Shown: positions 36,965-45,764 of the stretch, piece by piece
Position numbering within the stretch: position 1 is the first letter of the stretch
Layout: every line of letters starts with the position of its first letter
Assembly: GCA_024103275.1 (NCBI GenBank)
Contig: JAGFIV010000038.1
Location: 1 to 54,269, forward strand
Direction: 5' to 3'
Origin: Flavobacteriales bacterium
Lineage (GTDB): Bacteria; Bacteroidota; Bacteroidia; Flavobacteriales_F; PHOS-HE28
Length of the DNA stretch: 54,269 nucleotides
Notes under the pieces: generated by a model
The model's input: the letters and a program-made list of their open reading frames with translations, nothing else
The model's database searches: none
What the model was told of the DNA's origin: nothing
Translations under genes and position numbers: made by a program

Positions 36965-37789
36965 ATGAGCCTGAAAAACGCAAAGATCCTCACCGTCTCC
37001 CAGTACATTCACCCTTTCGTGGACGGGTCCGGAATGGCCAAGGCGGCCTGTAAACTGCCCCAAGGCATCCTGGAAAAAGGCAATGAGATCCGCGTTTTCA
37101 TGCCCAAGTTCGGCAACATCAACGAACGGCGCCACCAGCTCCATGAGGTGATCCGCCTCAGCGGGATGAACCTGATCATCAACGACACCGACCACGCCCT
37201 GCTGATCAAGGTGGCCAGCATCCCGAACGCGCGGATGCAAGTGTACTTCATCGACAACGAGGAGTACTTCAAGCGCAAGGCCGGCCTGGAGGATGATGAC
37301 GAAAACTTCTTCGCCGACAACGATGAGCGCGCGCTCTTTTTCTGCCGCGGCGTGCTGGAGACCGTGCGCAAGCTGGGATGGGCACCGGACATCATCCACT
37401 GCCATGGCTGGATGACGAGCTTCATCCCTTTGTACGTGCGGCACTTCTTCAACGACGACCCGCACTTCGAGGATGCCAAGATCGTGTACACGGCCTATGA
37501 CGAAAGGACCGAGCCCTTGGACAAGAACCTGGCCAAGAAGCTGGCCTTGGAGGGCTTCGACAAGGAATTGCTGAAGGGTTTGGCCAAGCCGACCACGGAC
37601 GAGATGCAGAAGTTCGCAATGGGCATGAGCGACGGTGTCATCAAGGGGAGCCCGAAGCTGGCCAAGGGCCTGGAGAGCGCCATCAAGGCGATGGACAAGC
37701 CCACCCTTGCATACCACCAGGATGATGCGGAGCGCCTGGATGCGCACCTGGGTTTCTACCAGGAGGTGTTGGAGGAAGCATTGGTGTGA
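36965..37789 (+). CDS. Short glycogen/starch synthase-like protein (GT5 N-terminal domain only)
   Basis: A 274-residue protein. Residues 5-185 match the GT5 N-terminal Rossmann domain: ILTVSQYIHPFVDGSGMAK (donor-loop region), EIRVFMPKFGNI, and APDIIHCHGWMTSFIP. The C-terminal ADP-glucose-binding domain (with its KTGGL-like loop) is absent; instead the chain ends in a helical ~60-residue tail. This short form beside panC is a known Bacteroidota arrangement, so the shortness is not a local truncation. Whether it is catalytically active is doubtful. Confidence 0.85.
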   Translation: MSLKNAKILTVSQYIHPFVDGSGMAKAACKLPQGILEKGNEIRVFMPKFGNINERRHQLHEVIRLSGMNLIINDTDHALLIKVASIPNARMQVYFIDNEEYFKRKAGLEDDDENFFADNDERALFFCRGVLETVRKLGWAPDIIHCHGWMTSFIPLYVRHFFNDDPHFEDAKIVYTAYDERTEPLDKNLAKKLALEGFDKELLKGLAKPTTDEMQKFAMGMSDGVIKGSPKLAKGLESAIKAMDKPTLAYHQDDAERLDAHLGFYQEVLEEALV

Positions 37790-37793
37790 TCCG

Positions 37794-39137
37794 GTGAGCA
37801 CGACATTCCGCCCGCCCTTGATGGCCGTGTTGACGGCCGCTGCCGCCGTGGTCCTGGCGGTTGCCACCGGTTGCAAGAAACCGCAGGACGCGGTGGGGCT
37901 GTCGCTGCTGGACCCCGCGGACACCTTGGGGACCGTGCGCATTGACAGCACCGCGATGATCACGTGGGCCCACGCGGACGCCCCGGTACGGACCAGCGCG
38001 CTGAGCACGAACCTGGTCGGGGCCTACGTGGATGATGTCTTCGGGCCGGTGGTCGCAGGCGCGGCCACCCAGTTGCGCCTGAGCCTGAACAACGTCGGCC
38101 CGGCTGATCCCTCCTTGACCTGTGACTCGCTGGTGTTAAGCCTGGCCTTCATCAACGTGGACCCCGTGTACGGCGATCTGGACCCCCAAGTGATCAGTGT
38201 CCATCGGATCACCGAGGAACTGTACACGGACTCCATCTACAAGAGCGACCGCCAACCTGCCATGGATGCCCAGGACCTGGTACAAGGGGCGCCCCGGCTC
38301 TTTACGCCCTCGCCGCTCGCGGGCCCCGTGGTGGGTGGCGATACGCTGACGCCGCAGCTGCGCATTCCCCTGGACGTGGCGTTGGGCAACGAGCTGCTGT
38401 CCCATTGGGGCCAGCCTGACATGGCGGACAATGCAGCCTTCCTGGCCTGGTTCAAGGGCTTGGCAGTGGTGCCGGGCAACCCGGAGCAAACACCGCTGCA
38501 GGGCGGCATTTGGCGGTTCAACCTGCTGGACGGGGCATCCAAGATGGTGCTGTACTACCACAATGCGGACGGCGAGCCCCGCTCCTTCGATTTCATCATC
38601 GGTTCCGGTGCCATGCGTTATACGTTCGTGCAATTCGACCACGGGGCCGCGTCCGTACCGGGGCTGCCGGCCGTATTGGCGGACAGCTCCTTGGGCCAGG
38701 ACCAGACCTATGTGCAGGCCATGGGCGGGCTGCGCACCGAGGTCCGATTCCCCTTCCTGGACCGGTATGCGAATTCCCCTTACCGCGCGCTGGCCAAGGC
38801 GGAACTGGTCGTGCCCGTGGCCGGGGCCTTTCACGATACCTATGTCCCGCCCGACCAGTTGTTCGCCTTCCGGAAATCCGCCGATGGCGAGGACCTGCTG
38901 GTGCCCGACCAGATTTCCGGGCAGGGCATGGTGGGCGGGCTTTACGACGCGGCTTCCGGCAGCTACCGGTTCAACCTCACCCGATGGGTGCAGGGGGTGA
39001 TCAATGGCACCTACCCCAATACGGGGCTGGCGCTGGTGCCGGGCAGCAATGGCATATCGGTGAACCGGTTGCGGATGGCCGGGCCGGCCCATGCCGGGGA
39101 TCCGATGAAACTGGTGCTTACCTTCACCACCTATTGA
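37794..39137 (+). CDS. DUF4270 family lipoprotein
   Basis: A 447-residue protein with a lipoprotein signal (AAAVVLAVATGCKK) and a mature part of alternating strands. It starts with GLSLLDPADTLG, contains ALSTNLVGAYVDDVFG, and ends with a domain containing YRFNLTRWVQGVINGTY; these match the DUF4270 family of Bacteroidota surface lipoproteins of unknown function. A GTG five bases after the previous stop was chosen; an ATG at 37821 is an alternative start. It stands between the short glycogen synthase and glmS, a recurrent order in Flavobacteriales. Confidence 0.85.
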   Translation: MSTTFRPPLMAVLTAAAAVVLAVATGCKKPQDAVGLSLLDPADTLGTVRIDSTAMITWAHADAPVRTSALSTNLVGAYVDDVFGPVVAGAATQLRLSLNNVGPADPSLTCDSLVLSLAFINVDPVYGDLDPQVISVHRITEELYTDSIYKSDRQPAMDAQDLVQGAPRLFTPSPLAGPVVGGDTLTPQLRIPLDVALGNELLSHWGQPDMADNAAFLAWFKGLAVVPGNPEQTPLQGGIWRFNLLDGASKMVLYYHNADGEPRSFDFIIGSGAMRYTFVQFDHGAASVPGLPAVLADSSLGQDQTYVQAMGGLRTEVRFPFLDRYANSPYRALAKAELVVPVAGAFHDTYVPPDQLFAFRKSADGEDLLVPDQISGQGMVGGLYDAASGSYRFNLTRWVQGVINGTYPNTGLALVPGSNGISVNRLRMAGPAHAGDPMKLVLTFTTY

Positions 39138-39155
39138 TCCGAACGGAACCAGAAG

Positions 39156-41000
39156 ATGTGCGGCATTGTGGGTTATGTCGGGGGCAAGGAGGCCTACCCG
39201 ATCCTGATCAGTGGCCTGAAGCGCCTGGAATACCGGGGCTATGACAGCGCCGGCATCGCCGTGCTCAGCCCCGATGGATTGGCCGTGCGCAAGTGCAAGG
39301 GCCGGGTGAGCGACCTGGAGGCCCATGTGAACGGCACCCCCATGCCGGGGACCACCGGGATCGGCCATACCCGGTGGGCCACCCATGGTGAACCGAACGA
39401 CGTCAATGCCCACCCGCATGTTTCGGCCAACGGCGACCTGGCCTTGATACACAACGGGATCATCGAGAACTATGCCCCGCTGAAGGAAGAGCTGATCAGC
39501 CGGGGTTACCGCTTCAAGAGCGAGACGGACACGGAGGTGCTGGTCCACTTGATCGATGACATCCAGCGCAAGGAAGGCACCGACCTGCCGGAATCCGTGC
39601 GGCTGGCCTTGGAGAACGTCGTGGGTGCCTATGCCATCGTGGTGATGGACCGCAAGCATCCAGGCATGCTGGTGGCGGCGCGCAAAAGCAGCCCCCTGGT
39701 GATCGGCATCGGGGAGGAAGGCGACCATTACCTGGCCAGCGATGCCACGCCCATCGTGGAGCATACGCGCAACGTGGTGTACATGGAGGATGGGGAGATC
39801 GCCATCCTGGACAAGGAACATGGCCTGCGCATCCGCAACATCAAGAACCAGGAAAAGCACCCTTCCATCCAAGCCCTGGAGATCCAGCTGGAGGCCTTGG
39901 AGAAGGGCGGGTTCGAGCATTTCATGCTCAAGGAGATCTATGAGCAGCCCCGCAGCATCCGCGATTCCATGCGCGGCCGGCTGAACCTGGCGCAAAGCGA
40001 CATCGTACTGGGCGGCATCAAGGACTACGAGAAGCGCATGGTCAATGCCAAGCGCATCCTGATCGTGGCATGCGGTACCAGCTGGCATGCGGGCATGGTG
40101 GGCGAATACCTGTTCGAGGAGTTCGCGCGTATTCCGGTGGAGGTGGAGTACGCCAGCGAGTTCCGGTACCGCAATCCGGTGATCAACGAGGAGGACATCG
40201 TGATCGCCATCAGCCAGAGCGGCGAGACCGCGGATACCCTGGCGGCCATTGAACTGGCCAAGGGACGCGGCGCCACCATCATCGGCATCTGCAACGTGGT
40301 GGGCAGCAGCATCGCCCGCGTCACCCATGCCGGCTCCTACACGCATGCCGGGCCCGAGATCGGGGTGGCCAGCACCAAGGCCTTCACCGCCCAAGTGACG
40401 CTGCTCACGCTGATGGCCCTGATGATCGGGCACCGCAAGGGCACGATCAACGGCGCCAAGTTCCAACAGTTGCTGATGGAGCTGGATGCCATCCCGGCCA
40501 AGGTGGAGCGGGTGCTGAAGACGGAGGCCCAGGTGAAGTACATCTCGGAGATCTACAAGGATGCCCGCAACGCCCTGTACCTGGGCCGCGGATACTCCTT
40601 CCCGGTGGCCTTGGAGGGCGCGTTGAAGCTCAAGGAGATCAGCTACATCCATGCCGAGGGCTACCCCGCCGCCGAGATGAAGCACGGCCCCATCGCGCTG
40701 ATCGACGAGGAAATGCCCGTGATCGTGATCGCCACCCAGGGGGCGAGCTACGAAAAGGTGGTGAGCAACATCCAGGAGGTAAAGGCCCGCAAGGGCAAGG
40801 TGATCGCCATCGTTACCGAAGGGGACACCGTGGTGAAGGGGATCGCGGACCACGTGATCGAGATCCCGGACACCGCGGATGCGCTGGTGCCCTTGCTGGC
40901 CGTGGTACCGCTGCAATTGTTCAGCTACCATGTCGCCGTGATGCGGGGCTGCAACGTGGACCAGCCCCGCAACCTGGCCAAGAGCGTCACGGTGGAGTAG
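39156..41000 (+). CDS. glmS: Glucosamine-fructose-6-phosphate aminotransferase (isomerizing)
   Basis: A 614-residue enzyme committing fructose-6-phosphate to amino sugars for peptidoglycan and LPS. The N-terminal glutaminase domain starts with catalytic Cys2 (MCGIVGYVGG) and includes the YRGYDSAG, HTRWATHG and HNGIIENY motifs; two SIS domains follow (ACGTSWHAGMVG, ISQSGETADT, then AEGYPAAEMKHGPIALID) with the conserved C-terminus NLAKSVTVE. The length is complete. The end overlaps the convergent TM2 gene by 14 bases. Confidence 0.98.
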   Translation: MCGIVGYVGGKEAYPILISGLKRLEYRGYDSAGIAVLSPDGLAVRKCKGRVSDLEAHVNGTPMPGTTGIGHTRWATHGEPNDVNAHPHVSANGDLALIHNGIIENYAPLKEELISRGYRFKSETDTEVLVHLIDDIQRKEGTDLPESVRLALENVVGAYAIVVMDRKHPGMLVAARKSSPLVIGIGEEGDHYLASDATPIVEHTRNVVYMEDGEIAILDKEHGLRIRNIKNQEKHPSIQALEIQLEALEKGGFEHFMLKEIYEQPRSIRDSMRGRLNLAQSDIVLGGIKDYEKRMVNAKRILIVACGTSWHAGMVGEYLFEEFARIPVEVEYASEFRYRNPVINEEDIVIAISQSGETADTLAAIELAKGRGATIIGICNVVGSSIARVTHAGSYTHAGPEIGVASTKAFTAQVTLLTLMALMIGHRKGTINGAKFQQLLMELDAIPAKVERVLKTEAQVKYISEIYKDARNALYLGRGYSFPVALEGALKLKEISYIHAEGYPAAEMKHGPIALIDEEMPVIVIATQGASYEKVVSNIQEVKARKGKVIAIVTEGDTVVKGIADHVIEIPDTADALVPLLAVVPLQLFSYHVAVMRGCNVDQPRNLAKSVTVE

Positions 41001-41382
41001 GGGAGCGCTCCTTCGCCCACATGAACACCTTGTTGTTGTGGCGATAGGGCTGCAGGTCCTTGGCGAACAGGATGTGCCCCAAGTCGACCAGGACCAGGAT
41101 GCCGAACCCGCCGAAGGTCAGGCCGTAAATGATGGGCACCTTCACATCCGTGCCCAAGTAGAGCCGATGTGCTGCAAACGGCCCCAGCGCCACGGCCAAC
41201 ACCGCAGCCACCAGCCGTTGCGGTTCCTTGGACGGAATGCCATCAACGGACAACTCTTCAGGCAGGCTGTCCACCCATGTTGCGTGCAGGTCCTGAAAAG
41301 GCCCCGCCGCCCTGCATGGCGGGACATGGCACGCCATGCACCACATCAGGGTGAGGATGGCCAATGACAGCCGTGCAGGCAT
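40987..41382 (-). CDS. TM2 domain-containing protein
   Basis: A 131-residue protein with an N-terminal signal-like segment (LSLAILTLMWCMACHVPPCRA), a short soluble linker and a TM2 domain at about residues 60-110: two helices joined by a short turn with the GPFAAHRLYLGT motif. Family members are small membrane proteins of unclear function. Its 3' end overlaps glmS by 14 bases. A TACATTTG box four bases before the ATG suggests leaderless transcription. Confidence 0.8.
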   Translation of the reverse strand: MPARLSLAILTLMWCMACHVPPCRAAGPFQDLHATWVDSLPEELSVDGIPSKEPQRLVAAVLAVALGPFAAHRLYLGTDVKVPIIYGLTFGGFGILVLVDLGHILFAKDLQPYRHNNKVFMWAKERSPTPP

Positions 41383-41386
41383 GGTC

Positions 41387-41394
41387 CAAATGTA
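41387..41394 (-). promoter_or_regulatory. -7 element directly before the TM2 gene
   Basis: TACATTTG on the minus strand ends only four bases before the ATG at 41382. Confidence 0.55.
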
Positions 41395-41397
41395 GGC

Positions 41398-41425
41398 GGG
41401 CGGCACCGCCTGTCCGGTGCCGCCC
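41398..41425 (-). terminator. Hairpin downstream of sodA
   Basis: An 11-bp perfect stem (41398-41408 with 41415-41425, six-base loop) just after the superoxide dismutase stop. The following minus-strand sequence has only a weak T-run, and it also abuts the TM2 promoter. Confidence 0.6.
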
Positions 41426-41449
41426 GCCGTCCATCACCCTACCGGCCGG

Positions 41450-42058
41450 TTACTTGGCCTCGGCGTAGCGTTTCGCCACCGCGTTCCAATCGACCACGTT
41501 CCACCAAGCCTTCAGGTAGTCAGGCCGCCGGTTTTGGTAGTGCAGGTAGTAGGCATGCTCCCAGACATCCACGCCCAGGATGGGGATGCCCTCGCAGCCC
41601 ATGCCGGGCATCAGCGGGTTGTCCTGGTTGGGGGTGGAGCACACCTCCAGTTTGCCGCCCTTGAGCGTGGCCAGCCAGGCCCAGCCGCTGCCGAACCGTG
41701 TGGCCGCCGCATTCGTGAACTTCTCCTGGAATGCCTCGAAGCTTCCGAAGTCACGCGTGATGGCATCGGCCAGCTCGCCGGTGGGTTTCCCTCCCCCATT
41801 GGGGCCCATCACGCTCCAGAAGAGGCTGTGGTTGTAGTGCCCCCCGCCGTTGTTGCGCACCGCCATGTTCTTCATGTCCAGGCCGCGGAGGATCTCCTCG
41901 ATCGACTTGCCCGCCAGCGGGGTCCCCTCGATCGCCTTGTTCAGGTTGTTCACGTAACCCTGGTGGTGCTTGCCGTGGTGAATCTCCATGGTCCGTGCGT
42001 CCAAGTGCGGCTCCAAAGCGTTGAAGGCGTAAGGCAAGGCAGGAAGTTCAAATGCCAT
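41450..42058 (-). CDS. Superoxide dismutase, Mn type
   Basis: A 202-residue cytoplasmic enzyme converting superoxide to peroxide and oxygen. Metal ligands are His27, His77 ([13 protein letters not shown]), Asp164 and His168 (VDVWEHAYY). Gly-Gly before His74 and Gln145 in PNQDNPLM are the pattern of Mn rather than Fe enzymes, though some Bacteroidota enzymes accept both. No signal peptide. Confidence 0.95.
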   Translation of the reverse strand: MAFELPALPYAFNALEPHLDARTMEIHHGKHHQGYVNNLNKAIEGTPLAGKSIEEILRGLDMKNMAVRNNGGGHYNHSLFWSVMGPNGGGKPTGELADAITRDFGSFEAFQEKFTNAAATRFGSGWAWLATLKGGKLEVCSTPNQDNPLMPGMGCEGIPILGVDVWEHAYYLHYQNRRPDYLKAWWNVVDWNAVAKRYAEAK

Positions 42059-42147
42059 TTCGTGGTTTGTTTTATTTGGTTTGACGATAGGGGGTGCAAA
42101 TTAGACGACAAAACACGGATTCCCTGCACGCATGCGTCCGATCACCA

Positions 42148-42155
42148 TACATTTG
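42148..42155 (+). promoter_or_regulatory. -7 element for the small lipoprotein gene
   Basis: TACATTTG, exact TAnnTTTG match, 29 bases before the ATG. No clear -33 box. Confidence 0.5.
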
Positions 42156-42184
42156 CGCCCACTTTCACCAAACAAACAACAAGG

Positions 42185-42433
42185 ATGATCAGGAAGTTCG
42201 CAATGCTTGCCACCGCCACGGCCCTCTTTGTGGCCTGCGGGAGCAACGTGGAGGAAAAGGCCACGGACACCATGGATGCCGCCCAAGAGACGGCCACGCA
42301 GACCATGGACCAGGCCCAGACGACCGTGCAGGATGCCGCCGCTGCCGTTGACAGCACCGTCAATGCTGCCGTGGACACCGCCAAGCAGGCCGCCGGGGAA
42401 GTGATCGACCAGGCCAAGGAAGCGGTCAAGTAA
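42185..42433 (+). CDS. Small helical lipoprotein
   Basis: An 82-residue protein with a lipobox (ALFVACGS, Cys19) and a mature part of about 60 residues made of repeated 11-residue-like steps rich in A, T, D, Q and K (DAAQETATQTMDQAQTTVQD and similar), predicted as one long amphipathic helix. It resembles small stress-related or entericidin-like lipoproteins in design only; no family with known function is claimed. It has its own promoter box and a terminator, so it is a single-gene unit. Confidence 0.8.
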   Translation: MIRKFAMLATATALFVACGSNVEEKATDTMDAAQETATQTMDQAQTTVQDAAAAVDSTVNAAVDTAKQAAGEVIDQAKEAVK

Positions 42434-42455
42434 GACATAACCGACGAAAGAACGA

Positions 42456-42482
42456 GGGGCCCGCAAGGCCCCTTTTCTTTTT
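42456..42482 (+). terminator. Terminator after the small lipoprotein
   Basis: GGGGCC-CGCAA-GGCCCC hairpin followed by TTTTCTTTTT. Confidence 0.9.
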
Positions 42483-44118
42483 ACGGACCGGTCAGCAGCG
42501 GGTGCCCGAGCGCCTCCCGGGCCTGCCTGTAAAACCGGTCCGAGTCCAGCAGCACCCGGTAATATCCATTGTCCCCCCAGATGTTGCGTGCAATGCCCGC
42601 TTTCAGGCGCAGGGTGATCATGGTGGCCGAGCGTTGCAGCCCTTGGGGGTCATCCGCCACTCCTGCCGCAGCAGCTTCCTTCACCAGGCCGTTCAAGGCG
42701 GCCCGGGGGACCGTGTAACGGGCGGCGAACCGTTCCGCGCTCCCATAGTCGGCAAACTGCTTGCGGTGACGGTCTGCCATATCGAAGGCATAGCGGTTCA
42801 ACGCACCGGAGAAAAACAGCCGGGTCAAGTACGCGGAACCCTCGGCGGTGTCCGTGGGCACGAAGATGTCGGGCATGATGCCCCCGCCGCCGTAGACGAC
42901 CCGCCCGTTCTTGGTCCGGTAGGCTTCGGAGGAATCCAGGTGGATGCTGTCGATGTTGAGCAGTTCACCATGCAGGTACCGTTCCTGCAGGTCGTCCTCG
43001 TAGTCGATGCCTTTGCCGTAAGGCCGTTGGATGGAGCGGCCGCTGGGCGTGTAGTACCTGGCGGTGGTAAGGCGGATGGCGCTGTTGTCGCGCAGATTGA
43101 TCTGTTCCTGCACGAGGCCCTTGCCGAACGACCGCCGGCCGATGATGGTGCCCCGGTCGTTGTCCTGTACGGCGCCGGCCACGATCTCGCTGGCCGAGGC
43201 CGAACCCTCGTCGATCAACAGGGCCAGCGGCATCCCGGTGAGCGATCCGTTGCCATCGGCCTTGTAATCCTGGCGGGGCGAGGCGCGCCCTTCGGTGTAG
43301 ACGATCTCACTTCCCTTGGGCAGCAGCTCGTCGCAGATGCCGATGGCGGCATTGAGGTAGCCGCCGCCATTGCCGCGCAGGTCCAGCACCAGGCGTTTCA
43401 TGCCTTGGTCCGCCAGGGTGGCCGTGGCCTTACGGAATTCATCCAAGGTGGTGCGCGCAAACCGGGTGAGCTTGATGTAGCCGGTGCCGTCCGTATCGAT
43501 CAACGTGGCGGCTATGCTGTTGATCGGGATGGGGCCGCGCGTGATGGTCACATGGAATGGGGCGCCCCCGCCGCGCACCACGCCCACGTCCACTTTGGTC
43601 CCGGCCGGGCCGCGCAGGGTCTTCATCACCAGGTCGTTGGTCACCTCGGGCCCCGTGAGCGCGATGCTGTCCGCGCTGATGAGGCGGTCGCCGGGCCGGA
43701 TGCCCAAGGCTTCGCTGGGGCCTCCCTCGATGGTGGCGATCACCACGATGGTGTCGTGTTGCAGGCTGAACTCCACGCCGATGCCCATGAAGCTCCCTTC
43801 CAGGGGCTCCTCGGCAGCGCGCAGGTCGGCGGCACTGATGTAATAGCTGTGCGGGTCCAGGTCCTGCAACATGTTCTGCAGCACCTCATCCACCAGCTTG
43901 CCTTCCTGGATGGTGTCCACGTATTGGCGGTCGATCAGGTCCAGCACCTGCTGCAGCTTGGCGGCCGGGGTGCTGCGGCGCAGTTCAAGGAACGCCGACG
44001 GCCCGCCCTGCGTGCCGGCCAGGTGGCTGCCGAGGAAGTAGCCCGCGGCCACGGCCACGCCGAGCATGAGCGGATAGAAAACGGCCAACGCCCGTGGCCT
44101 ATGCAGCGGGCCGTTCAC
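42481..44118 (-). CDS. S41 family C-terminal processing peptidase
   Basis: A 545-residue protease with an N-terminal membrane anchor (residues 12-30), a PDZ domain (about 108-185) and the S41 core. The catalytic dyad is Ser308 in GSASASEI and Lys333 in RSFGKGLVQEQ, with Gln337 also present. It faces the periplasm and trims C-termini or non-polar ends of envelope proteins. The start overlaps the dCMP deaminase stop by four bases. Convergent with the small lipoprotein; the stop lies within that gene's terminator T-run. Confidence 0.95.
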   Translation of the reverse strand: MNGPLHRPRALAVFYPLMLGVAVAAGYFLGSHLAGTQGGPSAFLELRRSTPAAKLQQVLDLIDRQYVDTIQEGKLVDEVLQNMLQDLDPHSYYISAADLRAAEEPLEGSFMGIGVEFSLQHDTIVVIATIEGGPSEALGIRPGDRLISADSIALTGPEVTNDLVMKTLRGPAGTKVDVGVVRGGGAPFHVTITRGPIPINSIAATLIDTDGTGYIKLTRFARTTLDEFRKATATLADQGMKRLVLDLRGNGGGYLNAAIGICDELLPKGSEIVYTEGRASPRQDYKADGNGSLTGMPLALLIDEGSASASEIVAGAVQDNDRGTIIGRRSFGKGLVQEQINLRDNSAIRLTTARYYTPSGRSIQRPYGKGIDYEDDLQERYLHGELLNIDSIHLDSSEAYRTKNGRVVYGGGGIMPDIFVPTDTAEGSAYLTRLFFSGALNRYAFDMADRHRKQFADYGSAERFAARYTVPRAALNGLVKEAAAAGVADDPQGLQRSATMITLRLKAGIARNIWGDNGYYRVLLDSDRFYRQAREALGHPLLTGP

Positions 44119-44570
44119 GGGACCTGGATCTTTTTGATGAGCACGCCCCCTTTCTCCAGCAGGTCCAGCCCGGCGGTGTCCTTGTAGGGGTCAAGGTATA
44201 CGAGGCGCTTGATGCCGGCCTGTAGCACCAGCTTGCTGCAATCCTTGCAGGGGGAGTGCGTGAGGTAGAGCGTGGCCCCGCGCGCATTGTTGGTGCTGCG
44301 CGCCACCTTCATGATGGCGTTGGCCTCGGCATGCAGCACGTACCAATGCGTAAGCCCATGCTCATCCTCGCAATCATTGGGGAAGCCGGTCGGCGTCCCG
44401 TTGTACCCGTCGCTGATGATCATGCCTTCCTTCACCAGCAGGGCCCCCACTTGTTTGCGGCGGCAATGGCTGAGCTTGGCCCACTCCTGGGCCATCTTCA
44501 TGTAGGCCAGGTCGTACCGGGCTTGTTTGATGGGGTCGGGATGCACGAGCGTCCCTTGGGCGACGGACAT
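44115..44570 (-). CDS. dCMP deaminase family protein
   Basis: A 151-residue zinc-dependent deaminase, ComEB/dCMP deaminase type. The zinc site is His and Glu of LHAEANAIM and the two Cys of SPCKDCSK; DGYNGTPTGFPNDCED is the substrate-loop signature. It supplies dUMP for thymidylate synthesis. The -7 box TACTTTCG ends seven bases before the ATG. Four-base overlap with the downstream protease gene. Confidence 0.93.
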   Translation of the reverse strand: MSVAQGTLVHPDPIKQARYDLAYMKMAQEWAKLSHCRRKQVGALLVKEGMIISDGYNGTPTGFPNDCEDEHGLTHWYVLHAEANAIMKVARSTNNARGATLYLTHSPCKDCSKLVLQAGIKRLVYLDPYKDTAGLDLLEKGGVLIKKIQVP

Positions 44571-44577
44571 CAGGGCG

Positions 44578-44585
44578 CGAAAGTA
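44578..44585 (-). promoter_or_regulatory. -7 element directly before dCMP deaminase
   Basis: TACTTTCG on the minus strand, seven bases before the ATG and touching the hairpin that follows tRNA-Leu. Confidence 0.4.
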
Positions 44586-44610
44586 CTACGGCCGCATGCA
44601 GCGGCCGTAG
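44586..44610 (-). terminator. Hairpin after tRNA-Leu
   Basis: A 10-bp perfect stem (44586-44595 with 44601-44610, loop ATGCA), five bases downstream of the tRNA, followed on the minus strand by TACTTTCG. It probably ends the tRNA transcript; the following promoter box then serves the next gene. Confidence 0.6.
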
Positions 44611-44615
44611 CGGGG

Positions 44616-44697
44616 TACCCAGGGCGGGACTCGAACCCGCATGAATTGCTTCACTGGTGTTTGAGACCAGCGCGTCTACCGATTCCGCCACCTGGGT
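44616..44697 (-). tRNA. tRNA-Leu (anticodon CAA)
   Basis: An 82-base tRNA with the acceptor stem ACCCAGG/CCTGGGT, the class II variable arm (TGAAGCAATTCATG), T-loop TTCGAGT and anticodon loop CTCAAAC, reading UUG codons. The CCA end is not encoded. Confidence 0.96.
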
Positions 44698-44742
44698 GAA
44701 GCGGGCTGCGAAGATAAATGGCGGCCGCTATAGCAGGCCTGC

Positions 44743-45759
44743 TCAGAGGAAGGAATGACGGTCCATCGCCAGCCACTGCAAGGCCGCCCCGCCCAGGAGC
44801 ATCTCCTTGCGGGCCTCGTCCCACGGCATGGAACGGATCAACTTGCCGGGTTCCAGTTCGCCCAGCGGGAAAGGGTAGTCCGTGCCCAGGGCCACGCGTT
44901 CCGGGCCCACCAGGTCCACCACGTATTGCAACATCACCGGGTCGTGCACCAGGGAATCCACCCAGAACTTGCCCAAGTGGTCGCGCGGCGGAACCGGATT
45001 GTCCACGGCGCACAGGTCGGGCCGCACATCGAAGCCGTGCTGGATGCGACCGAAGGTGCCCGGGAAGGAGCCGCCGCCGTGGGCGAAGGCCACCCGCAGC
45101 TTGGGCAGCTTCTCGAACAGACCGCTGAAGATCATGCCGGTGATCGCCAAGGTGGTCTCCATGGGCATGGCCACCAGCCAGGGCGACCAGTATTTCTCGG
45201 TGCGGTCCTTGCCCAGCATGTCCCACGGGTGCACGAACACAGCCATGTCCAATTCCTCACAGGCCTGGAAGATGGAGAACAGGTGCGGCTCGTCCAGGTT
45301 GTGCCCCTCCACGTGCGTGCCGATCTCCACACCGGCCAGGCCGATCTGCCTGCAGCGTTCCAGTTCCTTCACGGCCAAGCCGGGGTCCTGCATGGGCAAG
45401 GTGCCAAGCCCCACGAAACGCTTGGGGAATTGCTGCACGACTTGTGCGATGTGGTCGTTGAGGAACATCGCCAGGTTCAAGGTGTCCCTGGGCCGGGCCC
45501 AGTAACTGAACATCACGGGGACCGTGCTCAGCACCTGCACGTGGACCCGGTGGCTGTCGCATTCCTGCATCCGCACCGCAGGGTCCCATACGTTGGCCTC
45601 CACCTCACGGAAAAACCGGTCGTCCTTCATCATCCGTGCGCAGCCGGGCTTGTGGTGGTCCAAATGGATGAAGCCCCCGTACCCGAAGCGCCGCCCGAAG
45701 TCGGGAATGTCCTTGGGCAGGATGTGCGTGTGGATGTCTACCGCCAGCAGTTCGGCCAT
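44743..45759 (-). CDS. 2-amino-3-carboxymuconate-6-semialdehyde decarboxylase
   Basis: A 338-residue amidohydrolase-fold, zinc-dependent decarboxylase (ACMSD). Metal and catalytic residues are in the expected order: His10 and His12 (DIHTHILPKD), His177 (VFVHPWD), His227 (AFAHGGGSFP), Asp294 (LGTDYPFPLGE), plus Arg51 after DRFF. It converts the 3-hydroxyanthranilate dioxygenase product to 2-aminomuconate semialdehyde, diverting it from quinolinate and NAD. It follows the dioxygenase gene by five bases, which fixes the pathway. Confidence 0.92.
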   Translation of the reverse strand: MAELLAVDIHTHILPKDIPDFGRRFGYGGFIHLDHHKPGCARMMKDDRFFREVEANVWDPAVRMQECDSHRVHVQVLSTVPVMFSYWARPRDTLNLAMFLNDHIAQVVQQFPKRFVGLGTLPMQDPGLAVKELERCRQIGLAGVEIGTHVEGHNLDEPHLFSIFQACEELDMAVFVHPWDMLGKDRTEKYWSPWLVAMPMETTLAITGMIFSGLFEKLPKLRVAFAHGGGSFPGTFGRIQHGFDVRPDLCAVDNPVPPRDHLGKFWVDSLVHDPVMLQYVVDLVGPERVALGTDYPFPLGELEPGKLIRSMPWDEARKEMLLGGAALQWLAMDRHSFL

Positions 45760-45764
45760 TCCCC

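Noticed and set aside
36899..38008. Upstream extension of panC across the divergent glycogen synthase gene
   Set aside because: It is antisense to a recognisable gene and lies beyond the divergent promoter; the panC family start is at 36898.
42059..42120. Possible sodA promoter box TAATTTG
   Set aside because: It is one base shorter than TAnnTTTG and has no properly spaced TTG, so it was not called.
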